The translations under genes were made by a program, and so were the position numbers. Shown piece after piece: positions 6,526 through 15,842 of a stretch of 64,000 bases of DNA. The stretch's first letter is position 1. Each line of letters begins with the position of its first letter. The notes under the pieces are model-generated. The model was not told where the DNA came from. It saw only the letters and a list, made by a program, of their open reading frames with translations, and searched no databases. The DNA comes from Myxococcales bacterium (GTDB lineage Bacteria; Myxococcota; Myxococcia; Myxococcales; Anaeromyxobacteraceae): NCBI GenBank assembly GCA_021806645.1, contig JAJZQX010000002.1:62001-126000 (forward strand). Direction: 5' to 3'.

Positions 6526-8724
6526 CTACGGCACGCAGGCCTGGCCGGCGGTGGTGCAGCGCACGCCGGTCACCCGCGACGTGGTCTTGGCCTGGGCCAG
6601 CCCGTCGTCGATGGTCACCTGGACGGTGATGGGCAGGGTCGGGTTGACCAAGGTGGCGCTGCAACTGGTGGGAAGGACCGTCTTCTGGGCGCCGCCCGCC
6701 ACGGCCGGGCTGAAGGTGACCTGCACCGGATCGCCGTCGGCGTCATTGCCCAGCACCGGCAGCGGGACCGACGTCGTGTCCACCACCCAGGAGCCCGTGC
6801 CGACGCAGGTCGAGCCGTCCGCGCTCCACTTGCTGCAGGCGCAGAAGCAGGAGTCCACCACCCCCTCGAAAGGCGTGGCCGAAGGGGCGCCGTCCTGGAG
6901 GTTGACCGTGGTGGGCGAGGTGACCTGCTCCCAGCCGTCGTTGGCGCTGGCCACCACGCGGTGGTCGCCGAGGAACGAGGCGAGTGGCGGGAGCCCGGGT
7001 GCGACGGCGTAGGGGCTCTGGCAGGCCACGCTGGCCGCCCCGCCCGAGAGCGTGAAGGTGGCGCAGGCCGCGTCCCCGGCGCTGCCGGAGGTCCGGAGCG
7101 GGTCGCCGTCGGGGTCCTCGAAGGTGGCGAGCGGCGCGGTCGCCAGGTAGGCCTTGAGGATGGTGTCGTACCGGTGGGGCACCACCACCGTGAGCCGCGG
7201 CAGCTTGACCACCGGGGGCCGGTTGAGGGCCAGCACGGGGACCTCCACCCGGCCGGCCGCGCCGAAGGGATCGGCCGCGGTGGCGACCAGCGAGAAGCCG
7301 GTGGTGCCGTCGCGCAGCCGGAACTGGCCGGGGAGGGCGACCGCGGTGGCGAAGCGGAAGGTCGTCACGCCGCCGGCGGTGGTGGCCTCACCCGTAGACG
7401 AACCGAGCCCCGCCTGGACCGCCGCGGCGACGGCGACGCTGCTCACCGGGTCGCCGTCCGGATCGACCACGTCGAAAGCGGCGGTGCCCGCGACGAGGTA
7501 ACAGGAGCCGGTGGCCCCCGGGCAGGCGCCGACGGTGTGGTCGAGCGTCAGCTGGTTCGCGGCCGGGTTGGAGGCGAGCCGGAGCGCCGGGGGACGGTTG
7601 CCGATCTCGACCGGGAAGGCGGCCTCTGTCGTCCCGCCATTGCCGTCCGAGGCCGTGACCCGGATGGTCCGGCTGGCCAGGCCGGTCATCGGGGCAGCCT
7701 CGGTGCAGCGGGTCTCGAAGGGCAGCGCACCGGCCGTGACCGGACCGAGGCTGCTGGTGCAGCCGGTGGTGCCAACCTCGTCGAGCGAGGCGATGAGCGA
7801 GACCGGGTCGCCGTCGGGATCGGTCGGGACCACCGGCAGCGAACCGCTGGCCAGGTAGGCGCCCCCTTCGTACCGGTGGTCGAGCTGGAACGGCTGCCCG
7901 GCTAGCACGGGCGGACGATTGCCGATCAGCACCACCTGGTCGGCCCGGCCGACCAGCCCGGCCGCGGTGGTGACGCGCAGGCGGAAGCGCCAGGTCCCGG
8001 CGATGGCCCCACCGGGCGTCTCCACCCAGGCCTCCGTCGAGAGGCTGGTGTCGCCCTGCCCGTAGGTCACCACGGCCTCGGGATCCGCCCCGGGCGCCGG
8101 GATCATGCGCCAGCGGTAGGTGAGCGCGCCGCCGGCGGGATCACCGACCACCGCGCTGAGTGGCAGCGACACCGGGAGGCCCGACGAGGCCGGCCGGCAG
8201 GCGAACGGCGTGCCGCCGCAGGCGTGGTCCAGCGAGCTCTCTCCACCGGGGGTGACCACCGGAGCGCCGGTCGCCTGCGCCACCTCGACCGTCTGCTTCG
8301 CCGGAGCGCTGGTGCCGCCGCGCCCGTCCTCGGCCACCACCGCCACCTCGTAGGCACCGGCGCACCAGAAGACCAGCTCGAGCCGCGGGCCCGTGCTCGG
8401 CTCCGGCTCGGCCTCGCAGGCGGCGCTGACCGGAGTGACCGTCCAGCTGACGCGGGTGATCGAGTCGCCGGCGTCGGGATCGGTGGCGGTGGCGTCGAGG
8501 AAGAGGACGCGATTGGTGGTGGGTGACGGCGGGAGCTGGAGCGTCACCTCCGGTGGCCGGTTGGTCGCGCAGGCCGCCTGGATGCAGAGGGCGCCCGGCC
8601 CACACTCGGCGTCCGTCGAGCAGGTTCGCACCTTCTCTCCGGGGCCGCCGCAGGCGGCGACCAGCAGGGCGAGGATGAGCTGCCAGGGCGCGCGCGCGCC
8701 GCGACGAGGGGTGATCATGGCCAT
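6526..8724 (-). CDS. Large lipoprotein with repeated Ig/PKD-like domains
   Basis: The 732-residue protein has a signal peptide ending LILALLVAAC (lipobox), then a short Cys-rich module (CSTDAECGPGALCIQAAC) common in myxobacterial surface lipoproteins. The rest is at least five repeats of about 100 residues marked by NRPPEVTLQLP, NRPPVLAGQPF, NRPPALRLAS and NRPPVVKLP together with DPDGDP turns. These features suggest cadherin/PKD-like beta-sandwich domains. The repeats and calcium-like acidic loops point to an outer-surface structural or adhesive role, but no function is known. AGGAG precedes the ATG at 8724. It is divergent from the three plus-strand envelope genes that follow. Confidence 0.8.
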   Translation of the reverse strand: MAMITPRRGARAPWQLILALLVAACGGPGEKVRTCSTDAECGPGALCIQAACATNRPPEVTLQLPPSPTTNRVLFLDATATDPDAGDSITRVSWTVTPVSAACEAEPEPSTGPRLELVFWCAGAYEVAVVAEDGRGGTSAPAKQTVEVAQATGAPVVTPGGESSLDHACGGTPFACRPASSGLPVSLPLSAVVGDPAGGALTYRWRMIPAPGADPEAVVTYGQGDTSLSTEAWVETPGGAIAGTWRFRLRVTTAAGLVGRADQVVLIGNRPPVLAGQPFQLDHRYEGGAYLASGSLPVVPTDPDGDPVSLIASLDEVGTTGCTSSLGPVTAGALPFETRCTEAAPMTGLASRTIRVTASDGNGGTTEAAFPVEIGNRPPALRLASNPAANQLTLDHTVGACPGATGSCYLVAGTAAFDVVDPDGDPVSSVAVAAAVQAGLGSSTGEATTAGGVTTFRFATAVALPGQFRLRDGTTGFSLVATAADPFGAAGRVEVPVLALNRPPVVKLPRLTVVVPHRYDTILKAYLATAPLATFEDPDGDPLRTSGSAGDAACATFTLSGGAASVACQSPYAVAPGLPPLASFLGDHRVVASANDGWEQVTSPTTVNLQDGAPSATPFEGVVDSCFCACSKWSADGSTCVGTGSWVVDTTSVPLPVLGNDADGDPVQVTFSPAVAGGAQKTVLPTSCSATLVNPTLPITVQVTIDDGLAQAKTTSRVTGVRCTTAGQACVP

Positions 8725-8845
8725 GTTCTCCTGTTCCTTCTCCGTACCACGAGTTGACGCTGACTACGTGCCGGAAAGTGAATGCGACTGGCGTGCCAGC
8801 GAGCGGGCGGGGAAAACCGGCCGTACCAGCCGGGTGGGCCAGGCA

Positions 8846-8877
8846 GGACCGGTCGTCCGGCGGACCGGTGGTCCGCG
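8846..8877. repeat. Two 16-base palindromic tandem units in a divergent promoter region
   Basis: Units 8846-8861 and 8862-8877 differ at only three positions, and each begins GGACCGGT. The second contains the inverted repeat GGACC-GGT-GGTCC. They lie between the divergent genes starting at 8724 (minus) and 9012 (plus), where a regulator could control both sides. No clear -35/-10 pair was found beside them. Confidence 0.5.
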
Positions 8878-9011
8878 GGACGGACGCCCCAAACGTGGCA
8901 GTGGGGGCCGAAGTCGGCCCGAAACGGAGTGCATGGTCCTTGCACTCCACGCCAACTTATGGTGAAGACGAGGAGTCCCAGCACCACCCGTCGCGGAGGT
9001 CGAGGCCGTCC

Positions 9012-9653
9012 ATGCCCCTGACTGCAGCCATGCTGGTGTCGCTGGCGCTCGGCGCCGGCGGCGATCGCCTCCTCCTCTGCCGGCCCGCGCTGGCCGGGGA
9101 CCCGGCGCTGGCCCGCCCCGAGGCCCTGCTGGAGGCGGGCCGGGCCCTCGGCCGGGAGGTGCTCGACTACGGCGTCTCCTGCGACTCGCCGGCCGAGGCC
9201 GCCCGGGCCGCGGGCCGGGCCGGGCTAGGGCGGGCGGTGGCGTCGGTGGCGTCCGGCGCCCCCGACGGGAGCCGCTACACGCTGGTCCTCACCTCGGCCG
9301 GGGAGGAGGAACTGGCCAGGCGCTCGCTCCTGGTGGCCACCGGGGCCGATCCGGTGGCCCCGCTGGCCGCGGCGCTGCGCGGGCTGCGGCGGGAGGCGGG
9401 AACGACCCGTCCGGCCTGGTCGCGGCCGGCGGCCTGGTCGCTCCTGGCCGGAGGCGTCGCCGCGCTGGCCGCGGGCGTGGCGCTGGGGCTGCAGGCGCGG
9501 GACGACGCCCGGAGGGCCGACGCGGCCGGCTCGCCCGGGGACTGGCTGGCGGCGGAGCGGTCCTGGAGGAGTCACCGGACCTGGAGCGCGGTGGCGTTGG
9601 GCGCGGGCGGCGCCGCGGTGGTAGGCGGGACGGCCATCTGGCTCGTCTTCTGA
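9012..9653 (+). CDS. Hypothetical envelope protein with C-terminal two-TM module
   Basis: The 213-residue protein is not a recognised family. An N-terminal signal-like segment (MPLTAAMLVSLALGAGG) is followed by about 110 residues of alpha/beta-like sequence with two Cys. The C-terminus has two hydrophobic segments (AAWSLLAGGVAALAAGVALG and WSAVALGAGGAAVVGGTAIW) separated by a charged loop of about 35 residues, ending at the last residue. The same architecture closes the PEGA protein two genes downstream. The start at 9012 was chosen because an upstream in-frame extension crosses the intergenic repeats. It is 14 bases from the next gene, so probably co-transcribed. Confidence 0.65.
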   Translation: MPLTAAMLVSLALGAGGDRLLLCRPALAGDPALARPEALLEAGRALGREVLDYGVSCDSPAEAARAAGRAGLGRAVASVASGAPDGSRYTLVLTSAGEEELARRSLLVATGADPVAPLAAALRGLRREAGTTRPAWSRPAAWSLLAGGVAALAAGVALGLQARDDARRADAAGSPGDWLAAERSWRSHRTWSAVALGAGGAAVVGGTAIWLVF

Positions 9654-9667
9654 TCTGGAGGGTGGTC

Positions 9668-11212
9668 ATGCGGAGGCTGGCAGGGTTGACGATGGTGGCG
9701 ATGGCGCTCGCGGGGTGTGGCGAGCCGACGGGGCACGCCCGCTGCGGGGGCGACGCCGACTGCGGCGCGGGGCAGTACTGCGCCTCGGGCGGCGTCTGCT
9801 GGGCCGACGCGGTGGCGCCGGTGATCGACTCGGTGTCGCTCGGCTGTCCCACGCCGTGCCTCCGCGACTCCACGCTGGCGGTGACGGTCCTGGCGCACGA
9901 CGACGCCCGGCTGGCCTCGGTGACCGCCCGCCTCGACCTGGCGCCCGGAACCGTGGTCCCGCTGGTGCTTCAGGCCGGAGCGTGGCGAGCCGACCTGTCG
10001 CTCGGGAGCTGGCCCTTCCCGGCCTTCGAGCGGTCGGTCGGCGTGACGGTGGAGGCGCGCGATGGAGCGGGGAACAAGGTGGAGGCCTCGAAGACGGTCG
10101 GGCCGGTGACGCGGCTGCGCTGGGCGGTCGAGGTGGCGCCGGTCGAGGTGATGGCGCCGGGCGCGGTTGCGGTGGACGAGCAGGGGACGGCCATCCTCGG
10201 AGGCTCCAACGGCAAGGTCTACTTCGTCGGGACGGATGGCGCCGAGACGCGAAACCCGGTGGCGGTCGGGAACGGCATGCTCACGGCCCCGGTTGTGGTC
10301 GGCACCAGCGGCGTCTGGGTGCCGAGCGACGACGGCAAGGTCTACCGGGTGCCGGCGGATCCGGCGGCGGCGGTGGAGATGGTGTGCGACACGCTAGGAT
10401 CGGCAAGGGGCGTGGCGCTGCTTAGTGGCGGGGAAGCTGTCGCGTCATCGTTGACCGGAGCCTTCTTTGCGATTTCCGGAACAAGCTGCAAGTACACAGC
10501 CGTCTTCACGGGTGACGTTCTCACGCCCCCGGTTGCGGACGGCGGCACCTTCTTCGGCGCTGAGGGCACCAACCTTCGAGCGTTCTCTGTGAATTCGAAG
10601 GGCTTCCCTGTGGAATCCTGGACCGCGCCGGCATCTCTAGGATTGCCAGCGGCAACCCCCCTCGCGATACGTCCGACGAGCCAGGTGCTCGCCCTCACCA
10701 ATCTCGGCACCGAGGGTTCGCTCCTGACCGTCTCCCCGGCCGGTGTCGTCTCCGTCCTCGCCACCACCGACATCCCGGCCGACGGCCCGGTGGTGCGCGC
10801 CAACGGCGACGTGGTGGTCCCCGAGAAGGGGAAGACCCTCTCCTGCTGGACCAGCGCCGGCGCCCTGCGCTGGCGCAGCGCCCCGCTCACCGGCGTCCCG
10901 CTCACGCCGCTCCTGCTCGCCGGCGACGACGCGCTGGTGGTGGCCGACGGGCGCGGGGGGCTGAGCGCGCTCGACGGGGCCGGCCAGCTGCGCTGGACCA
11001 CCCAGCTCGCCCCCGCCGCCACCCCGCTCCATCCGCCCAACCTCTTCGCGCCGGCGGGCGCCAGCCGGTCCACCGGGTACGTCCCGGCCTCCAACGGGAA
11101 GCTCTACGCCGTCATCCTCGACGGCCGGCTCGACGCCGCGGCCCCATGGCCCAAGGCCTTCCACGACCCGAAGAACACCGGCAACGCCGCCACCGCCCAG
11201 CCCCTGCCGTGA
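9668..11212 (+). CDS. Beta-propeller (PQQ-like) lipoprotein
   Basis: The ATG at 9668 has GGAG about six bases before it. The signal peptide ends LTMVAMALAGC (lipobox). A Cys-rich module (CGGDADCGAGQYCASGGVC) matches the one in the divergent Ig-like lipoprotein. After an Ig-like segment come repeated strands such as GSNGKVYFVGTDG, SDDGKVYRVPADP, ADGRGGLSALDGAGQLRW and ASNGKLYAVILDG, typical of PQQ-like beta-propellers without proof of cofactor binding. It is likely outer-membrane anchored. Codon use is much less GC-biased between about 10390 and 10710 than in the rest of the gene. The stop overlaps the GTG of the next gene. Confidence 0.78.
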   Translation: MRRLAGLTMVAMALAGCGEPTGHARCGGDADCGAGQYCASGGVCWADAVAPVIDSVSLGCPTPCLRDSTLAVTVLAHDDARLASVTARLDLAPGTVVPLVLQAGAWRADLSLGSWPFPAFERSVGVTVEARDGAGNKVEASKTVGPVTRLRWAVEVAPVEVMAPGAVAVDEQGTAILGGSNGKVYFVGTDGAETRNPVAVGNGMLTAPVVVGTSGVWVPSDDGKVYRVPADPAAAVEMVCDTLGSARGVALLSGGEAVASSLTGAFFAISGTSCKYTAVFTGDVLTPPVADGGTFFGAEGTNLRAFSVNSKGFPVESWTAPASLGLPAATPLAIRPTSQVLALTNLGTEGSLLTVSPAGVVSVLATTDIPADGPVVRANGDVVVPEKGKTLSCWTSAGALRWRSAPLTGVPLTPLLLAGDDALVVADGRGGLSALDGAGQLRWTTQLAPAATPLHPPNLFAPAGASRSTGYVPASNGKLYAVILDGRLDAAAPWPKAFHDPKNTGNAATAQPLP

Positions 11213-12939
11213 ACGCCCTCGCCGCCATCGCCTCGCTGGCCCTGCTGGCGCCGCCCCACGCCGGCGAGCGGATCGCCGTGCTGGCGGTCCACGAGCCGGC
11301 CGCGCTCGACCTCGACCTCGTCGAGCTGACCCACCAGCTCCGCGCCGCCTGCGCCGAGCGGGTCCCCGGCGTCCTGCAGGCCCCCGAGATGCGCGCCCGG
11401 CTCTCGGGGCGGACCGGCGACGCCACGGCGGCCGAGCTCGACCGGGCCTTCAACGGGGCGCTGGCCGTCTACCAGAACGGCGAGTACGAGAGCGCCGAGC
11501 GCACCCTAAAGGCCATCGTGGCCGACCTCGAGGAGCTCCCCGAGAGCGAGGGGGTCTGGCAACAGTGGACCCGCGCCATGATGCGGCTCTCCCACGTCCA
11601 GTTCACGCTGGGCCAGCGGGACGAGTCGGACGCCACCCAGCTCGAGGTGCTCAAGGCCGACCCGTCGCACCAGCTCGACCCGATGCTCTACGCGCCGGGC
11701 TACCGGGCCCACTTCGACGACCTGCGTGCGCGGGTCCGCGTCATGCCCAAGCGGCGGCTCACCGTCACCGCGCGCGGGCGGGCCGGGACCATCTACGTGG
11801 GCGGGCGCGACGTGGGCTCGTCCCCGGTCACGGTGATCGTGCCGGCGGGCCGCTACCGGGTGGCCGGCGTGGCCGGCGAGCTGCGGCCGCCTTCGGTCAC
11901 GGTCGATCTCGCGGCCGAGGACCGGACGGTCACGCTCGACTTCGCGCTGGCCGAGGCGGTCCGGATCGGCAACGGGCCGGCGCTGGCGCTCCCGCCGGGG
12001 GACCGGGGAGGCGCGCTGGTGAAGGCCGGGGCCTGGCTGGGCGTGGACCGGCTGGTGGTCACCACCCGCCTGGTGGAAGGGGACGCCCCGTTCCTCGTCG
12101 GCGCCGTCTACGACGTCCGGCGCGGCGCGCTGCAGCGCGAGGGGAGCGTGCGCGAGGTGGCCGGTGCGGTGCCGGCCGGGAGCCTCGGAGCGCTAGCCGC
12201 CTTCCTGCTCACCGGCACCCCGTCACGCGAGGTGAATGACCTGGCCAGGCTGGCGGCGCGCCCGGCGCCCCGGCAGGCCAGCCCGCCGCCGTCGAGCCCC
12301 GTGACCCACGCCGGCCCCTTGACGAGGGTACGGCCGGTGGTGCCGCCGGGGCCGGAGGTGGCGGCCGGCGGCGCGCTCACCGCGCCCCGGTCTCTCGCCA
12401 GCCTTCCGGCGCGCCCCGCCATGCCCGTGGCCGCGCCCGTGGCTCCGGCCGCGCCCTCACGGTCAGTGGAGCGGACGGCCGCGCCCTCGCCGGCGCCCTC
12501 GCCCGCGCCGGCCCTGGCCGCCGCGAAGGAGCCGGAGGTCCCGGAGGCGAGCCCGGCCAGCGACGCGCCGCCGCCCGACCTCGCCGCGCACCCACCTCCC
12601 GCGGATCCGCTGGCCGCCGCGGTGGCCGCGCCTCCGGCCGAAGCGCCAGCCGGCAAGCCACGCCCCGCCTGGCTGAAGCCCGTCGCCATCGGCGTGGGCG
12701 TGCTGGCCGCCGGCCTGGCCGGCGTCTCCGTCCAGCAGGGCTGGACCGCCCACCGCTACTACGCCGACGCCGACGCCATGGTCCTCCCCGGCGGCAACCT
12801 CGCACCGGGCGTCTCCCCGTCCGACCGCGCCGCCCTGGTCGATCGCGGCGACACCGCCAGCCGCAACGCCTGGCTCACCGGCTCCGCCGCGCTGCTGAGC
12901 GCGGCCGGCGCCGGCCTGCTCTGGTGGCTCTCGCCTTGA
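11209..12939 (+). CDS. TPR/PEGA-domain protein with C-terminal two-TM module
   Basis: The GTG at 11209 overlaps the preceding TGA, and the protein begins with a signal peptide (VNALAAIASLALLAPP). Residues about 80-180 are TPR-like (FNGALAVYQNGEYESAERTL). A PEGA domain follows (AGTIYVGGRDVGSSPVTVIV, PAGRYRVAGV), then an enzyme-like or receptor-like segment, a long Pro/Ala-rich linker and two membrane segments at the very end (PVAIGVGVLAAGLAGVSV, GSAALLSAAGAGLLWW). This composition is typical of myxobacterial PEGA envelope proteins. No function is assigned. It is probably translationally coupled to the beta-propeller lipoprotein. Confidence 0.75.
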   Translation: MNALAAIASLALLAPPHAGERIAVLAVHEPAALDLDLVELTHQLRAACAERVPGVLQAPEMRARLSGRTGDATAAELDRAFNGALAVYQNGEYESAERTLKAIVADLEELPESEGVWQQWTRAMMRLSHVQFTLGQRDESDATQLEVLKADPSHQLDPMLYAPGYRAHFDDLRARVRVMPKRRLTVTARGRAGTIYVGGRDVGSSPVTVIVPAGRYRVAGVAGELRPPSVTVDLAAEDRTVTLDFALAEAVRIGNGPALALPPGDRGGALVKAGAWLGVDRLVVTTRLVEGDAPFLVGAVYDVRRGALQREGSVREVAGAVPAGSLGALAAFLLTGTPSREVNDLARLAARPAPRQASPPPSSPVTHAGPLTRVRPVVPPGPEVAAGGALTAPRSLASLPARPAMPVAAPVAPAAPSRSVERTAAPSPAPSPAPALAAAKEPEVPEASPASDAPPPDLAAHPPPADPLAAAVAAPPAEAPAGKPRPAWLKPVAIGVGVLAAGLAGVSVQQGWTAHRYYADADAMVLPGGNLAPGVSPSDRAALVDRGDTASRNAWLTGSAALLSAAGAGLLWWLSP

Positions 12940-13010
12940 TCCCCGCCGCGCGGCGGCCCGTTCGAGACGCTGCCGTCCGCCGGGCACCTATCAGCTTTGA
13001 GGCGAGCCGG

Positions 13011-14324
13011 TCAGCGCGGAGCCGCGTCGGCGGCCCGGGCCGCGGCCACCACCGCCGCCTCCAGCCGCGCCGCCAGCTCCGGCCCGTAGTAGCTCCGGCG
13101 CGCCTCGCCCTCGCCCGCGTCGAAGCGGGCCGCGGTCTCCACGTAGCCCACGTAGCCGCCCGCCAGCGAGAGCAGCTCGGCGTCCGGCCCGGCCGCCTCG
13201 CGCCAGGCCCGCCCCACCGCCTCCACCGGCTCGGCCGGCGTGGCCAGCAGCAGGAGCGGCCCCAGCCGCACCGCCGTCACCCGCGCCGTCGCCGGCAGCA
13301 GGCCGCCCAGCAGCGAGCGGGTGGCGGGGCGGAGCCAGCCGGGCACCGCCCCGGGAGCGATCGTCGGCAGCGTCACCGTCGCCGAGGCCACCGCCAGCCG
13401 CGGCGTCCAGGCGGCCGGCTCGCTGGCGAGCGCGTCGATCGAGTCGCCCAGCAGCCGGGCGTAGGCGGCGTGCGGCGCCTCCCCCGGCGACACCGCGGTC
13501 GGCGGCAGCCGCACCGACTGGTCGCCGATGGCCCCCTGGAAGAAGAGGCGCGGCCCGCGCGCCCCGGCCGCCAGCAGCCGGCCGGGCCAGTCGCCGCTCA
13601 CCTGCCTGTTGGCCTTGCCGAGGAAGGTCGGGTGGGCCGAGAAGCCGATGAGCTCGGCCACCGGCTCGCCGGTCGGCCGGGCCAGCCGCACCACCACCAG
13701 CCGGCCGTCGGCGTCGGCCCCGTTCCGGTTGCGCGTCAGCCCCTCCAGATGGGCGCGGAGCACCGCCAGCGTGGCCGGGCCGCGCGCGGCGGCGGCGGCG
13801 CGCAGGGCCGCCACCACGTCGTCCACCAGCCGCGCGAAGGCGGCCGGGTGGTAGGGACCGGTGGCTCCCACCCGTCCGGCCAGCGAGTCCCAGTAGCCGC
13901 CCGGGCCTGAGTGGGTGTGCGTGGCGGCCAGCAGGAGCGCGTCGAGGCCGAGGTCGGCGACGCGGGCCCTCACCGCCGCGTCGAGCGCGTCGGGGATGAG
14001 CAGGAGCTCCACCGACACCAGCGCCACCCGGGCCCCTGGCTCCTCCAGCACCAGCGCGCGGGCGCCGAGCGGGTCGCGGACGCCCTCGGCCTTCCACCTC
14101 CAACGGGGGAAGCCGCCGATGGTCGGGGCGGGGCCGAGGTCGAGCGGGCGCACCGCCATGCCGGCCTGCAGCGGCCCGTTCCCGGCGGCCACCGAGGTCA
14201 CCGAAGGCGGCGTGAACGGGCGCTCCGCGCGCCACGGCAGGGAGAGCAGGGCCACCGCGGCGGCGCCGGCCAGGGCCACGGCGGCGAGGGCGGAGAGCGC
14301 CCGGCGGGCAGGGTTCCATTTCAA
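13011..14324 (-). CDS. Neutral ceramidase-like hydrolase (membrane-anchored)
   Basis: About 437 residues carry the neutral/alkaline ceramidase N-terminal pattern: [17 protein letters not shown], matching the THTHSGPGG active-site segment with the nucleophile-region Ser, then [16 protein letters not shown] and [11 protein letters not shown]. The family cleaves N-acyl sphingosines; in bacteria the substrate is often unknown. The N-terminus has a hydrophobic anchor ([17 protein letters not shown]). No ATG or GTG is well placed. The TTG at 14324 is the best start and lies only 27 bases from the purF ATG on the other strand. A longer open frame continues upstream through purF but is not credible. 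Confidence 0.72.
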   Translation of the reverse strand: MKWNPARRALSALAAVALAGAAAVALLSLPWRAERPFTPPSVTSVAAGNGPLQAGMAVRPLDLGPAPTIGGFPRWRWKAEGVRDPLGARALVLEEPGARVALVSVELLLIPDALDAAVRARVADLGLDALLLAATHTHSGPGGYWDSLAGRVGATGPYHPAAFARLVDDVVAALRAAAAARGPATLAVLRAHLEGLTRNRNGADADGRLVVVRLARPTGEPVAELIGFSAHPTFLGKANRQVSGDWPGRLLAAGARGPRLFFQGAIGDQSVRLPPTAVSPGEAPHAAYARLLGDSIDALASEPAAWTPRLAVASATVTLPTIAPGAVPGWLRPATRSLLGGLLPATARVTAVRLGPLLLLATPAEPVEAVGRAWREAAGPDAELLSLAGGYVGYVETAARFDAGEGEARRSYYGPELAARLEAAVVAAARAADAAPR

Positions 14325-14341
14325 GTCCGGACGGTTATACT
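14314..14341 (+). promoter_or_regulatory. Putative purF promoter overlapping the divergent gene start
   Basis: TATACT (14336-14341) is a good -10 box, with a weak -35 TTCCAT (14314-14319) at 16 bases. The predicted transcription start is about four bases before the purF ATG. The -35 and spacer overlap the proposed TTG start of the ceramidase-like gene. Confidence 0.45.
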
Positions 14342-14351
14342 CCGCCGCCTC

Positions 14352-15812
14352 ATGGGGTACGACGCCGTCTACGACAAGCTGAAGGACGAGTGCGGCATCT
14401 TCGGGATCTGGGGGGTCGGCCAGCAGGAAGAGGCGGCCAACTTCGCCTACCTGGGCCTGCACGCCCTGCAGCACCGCGGGCAGGAGGCGGCCGGCATCGT
14501 CTCCACCGACGGCGAGACCCTCCACGTCCACCGCGACATGGGGCACGTGGCCGACATCTTCACCGCCGAGGTGATCGCCCGCCTCAAGGGCGGGGCGGCC
14601 ATCGGCCACGTCCGCTACTCGACCACCGGCGAGAGCCACGTCCGGAACGCCCAGCCCTTCGCCGTCGAGTACGCCGGCGGCGCGGTGGCGGTCGGCCACA
14701 ACGGCAACCTGGTCAACGCCGACCAGCTCCGCACCGAGCTGGAGGCGGCCGGCTCCATCTTCACCTCCTCGAGCGACACCGAGGTGATCGTCCACCTCAT
14801 CGCCCGCTCCAAGGTCAACCACCCGCCCGGCTCGCCGGCGCAGCTCATGGGCTCGGTCCGCGAGGCGCTGGCCCGCGTCTCCGGCGCCTACTCGCTCCTC
14901 TTCCTCACCCCGTCCGCCATGGTCGGCGTCCGCGACCCCATGGGCTTCCGCCCGCTGGTGCTCGGGCGGCTCAAGGGGCAGTGGGTCATGGCCAGCGAGA
15001 CCACAGCGCTCGATCTCATCGAGGCCGACTACGTCCGCGAGGTCGAGCCGGGCGAGCTGATCCTGGTGGACCGCGACGGCCTGCGCAGCGAGCGGCTCTT
15101 CCCCGACCGTCCGGCGGAGACGCGGCTGGGCCGCTGCATCTTCGAGGCCATCTACTTCGCCCGCCCCGACTCGATCCTCTTCGGCCGCTCCGTCTACGCG
15201 ACCCGCCACGCCTTCGGCAAGCGGCTCGCCGTGGAGCACCCGGTCCCGGCCGACCTGGTGGTCCCGGTGCCCGACTCGGGCGTGCCGGCGGCCATCGGCT
15301 ACGCCGAGCAGAGCGGCATCCCGTTCGCCATGGGGCTGGTCCGCAGCCACTACGTGGGCCGGACCTTCATCGAGCCCTCGCAGCAGATCCGCCACTTCGG
15401 CGTCAAGCTGAAGCTCAACGCCCTGAAGGACGTGCTGAAGGGGAAGCGGGTGGTGGTGGTGGACGACTCGATCGTCCGTGGCACCACCAGCCGCAAGATC
15501 GTGAAGATGATCCGCGCCGCCGGGGCCAGCGAGGTCCACCTGCGCATCTCCTCGCCCCCCACCTCCTGGCCCTGCTACTACGGCATCGACACGCCGACGC
15601 GGCAGGAGCTGATCGCCGCCACGCACGACCAGCCGCAGATCGCCACCTACGTCACCGCCGACTCGCTCGGCTACCTCTCGCTGGCCGGGATGTACCAGGC
15701 CATCGGCGAGAAGCGCGAGACCTACTGCGACGCCTGCTTCTCCGGCGAGTACCTGATCGACTTCCCGAAGCGCCCGGCGATGGCCCGCAGCCTGCGCGTG
15801 GTCGGCACCTAG
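14352..15812 (+). CDS. purF: Amidophosphoribosyltransferase
   Basis: This is the first committed enzyme of purine synthesis: PRPP plus glutamine to phosphoribosylamine. The 486-residue protein has a 13-residue propeptide before Cys14 ([11 protein letters not shown]), the N-terminal nucleophile of the glutaminase domain. The PRPP loop is [15 protein letters not shown]. Cysteines in [17 protein letters not shown] and [11 protein letters not shown] match the 4Fe-4S ligands of the Bacillus-type enzyme, so this is the propeptide-processed, iron-sulfur form rather than the E. coli form. It stands alone, divergent from the ceramidase-like gene. The propeptide is inferred to be removed on cluster assembly. 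Confidence 0.97.
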   Translation: MGYDAVYDKLKDECGIFGIWGVGQQEEAANFAYLGLHALQHRGQEAAGIVSTDGETLHVHRDMGHVADIFTAEVIARLKGGAAIGHVRYSTTGESHVRNAQPFAVEYAGGAVAVGHNGNLVNADQLRTELEAAGSIFTSSSDTEVIVHLIARSKVNHPPGSPAQLMGSVREALARVSGAYSLLFLTPSAMVGVRDPMGFRPLVLGRLKGQWVMASETTALDLIEADYVREVEPGELILVDRDGLRSERLFPDRPAETRLGRCIFEAIYFARPDSILFGRSVYATRHAFGKRLAVEHPVPADLVVPVPDSGVPAAIGYAEQSGIPFAMGLVRSHYVGRTFIEPSQQIRHFGVKLKLNALKDVLKGKRVVVVDDSIVRGTTSRKIVKMIRAAGASEVHLRISSPPTSWPCYYGIDTPTRQELIAATHDQPQIATYVTADSLGYLSLAGMYQAIGEKRETYCDACFSGEYLIDFPKRPAMARSLRVVGT

Positions 15813-15842
15813 CCGATCGCGCTGCCGGGCCGCCGGTCCCGC

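Noticed and set aside
12991-14319. 442-residue frame over the ceramidase-like gene starting with an ATG
   Set aside because: It has an ATG and a similar length but the translation is Arg/Gly/Pro repeats without motif. The neighbouring frame carries the THTHSGPGG site.
14325-15626. Upstream extension of the ceramidase-like frame across purF
   Set aside because: The extension lies antisense to purF, whose motifs are complete, and adds no ceramidase-like sequence.
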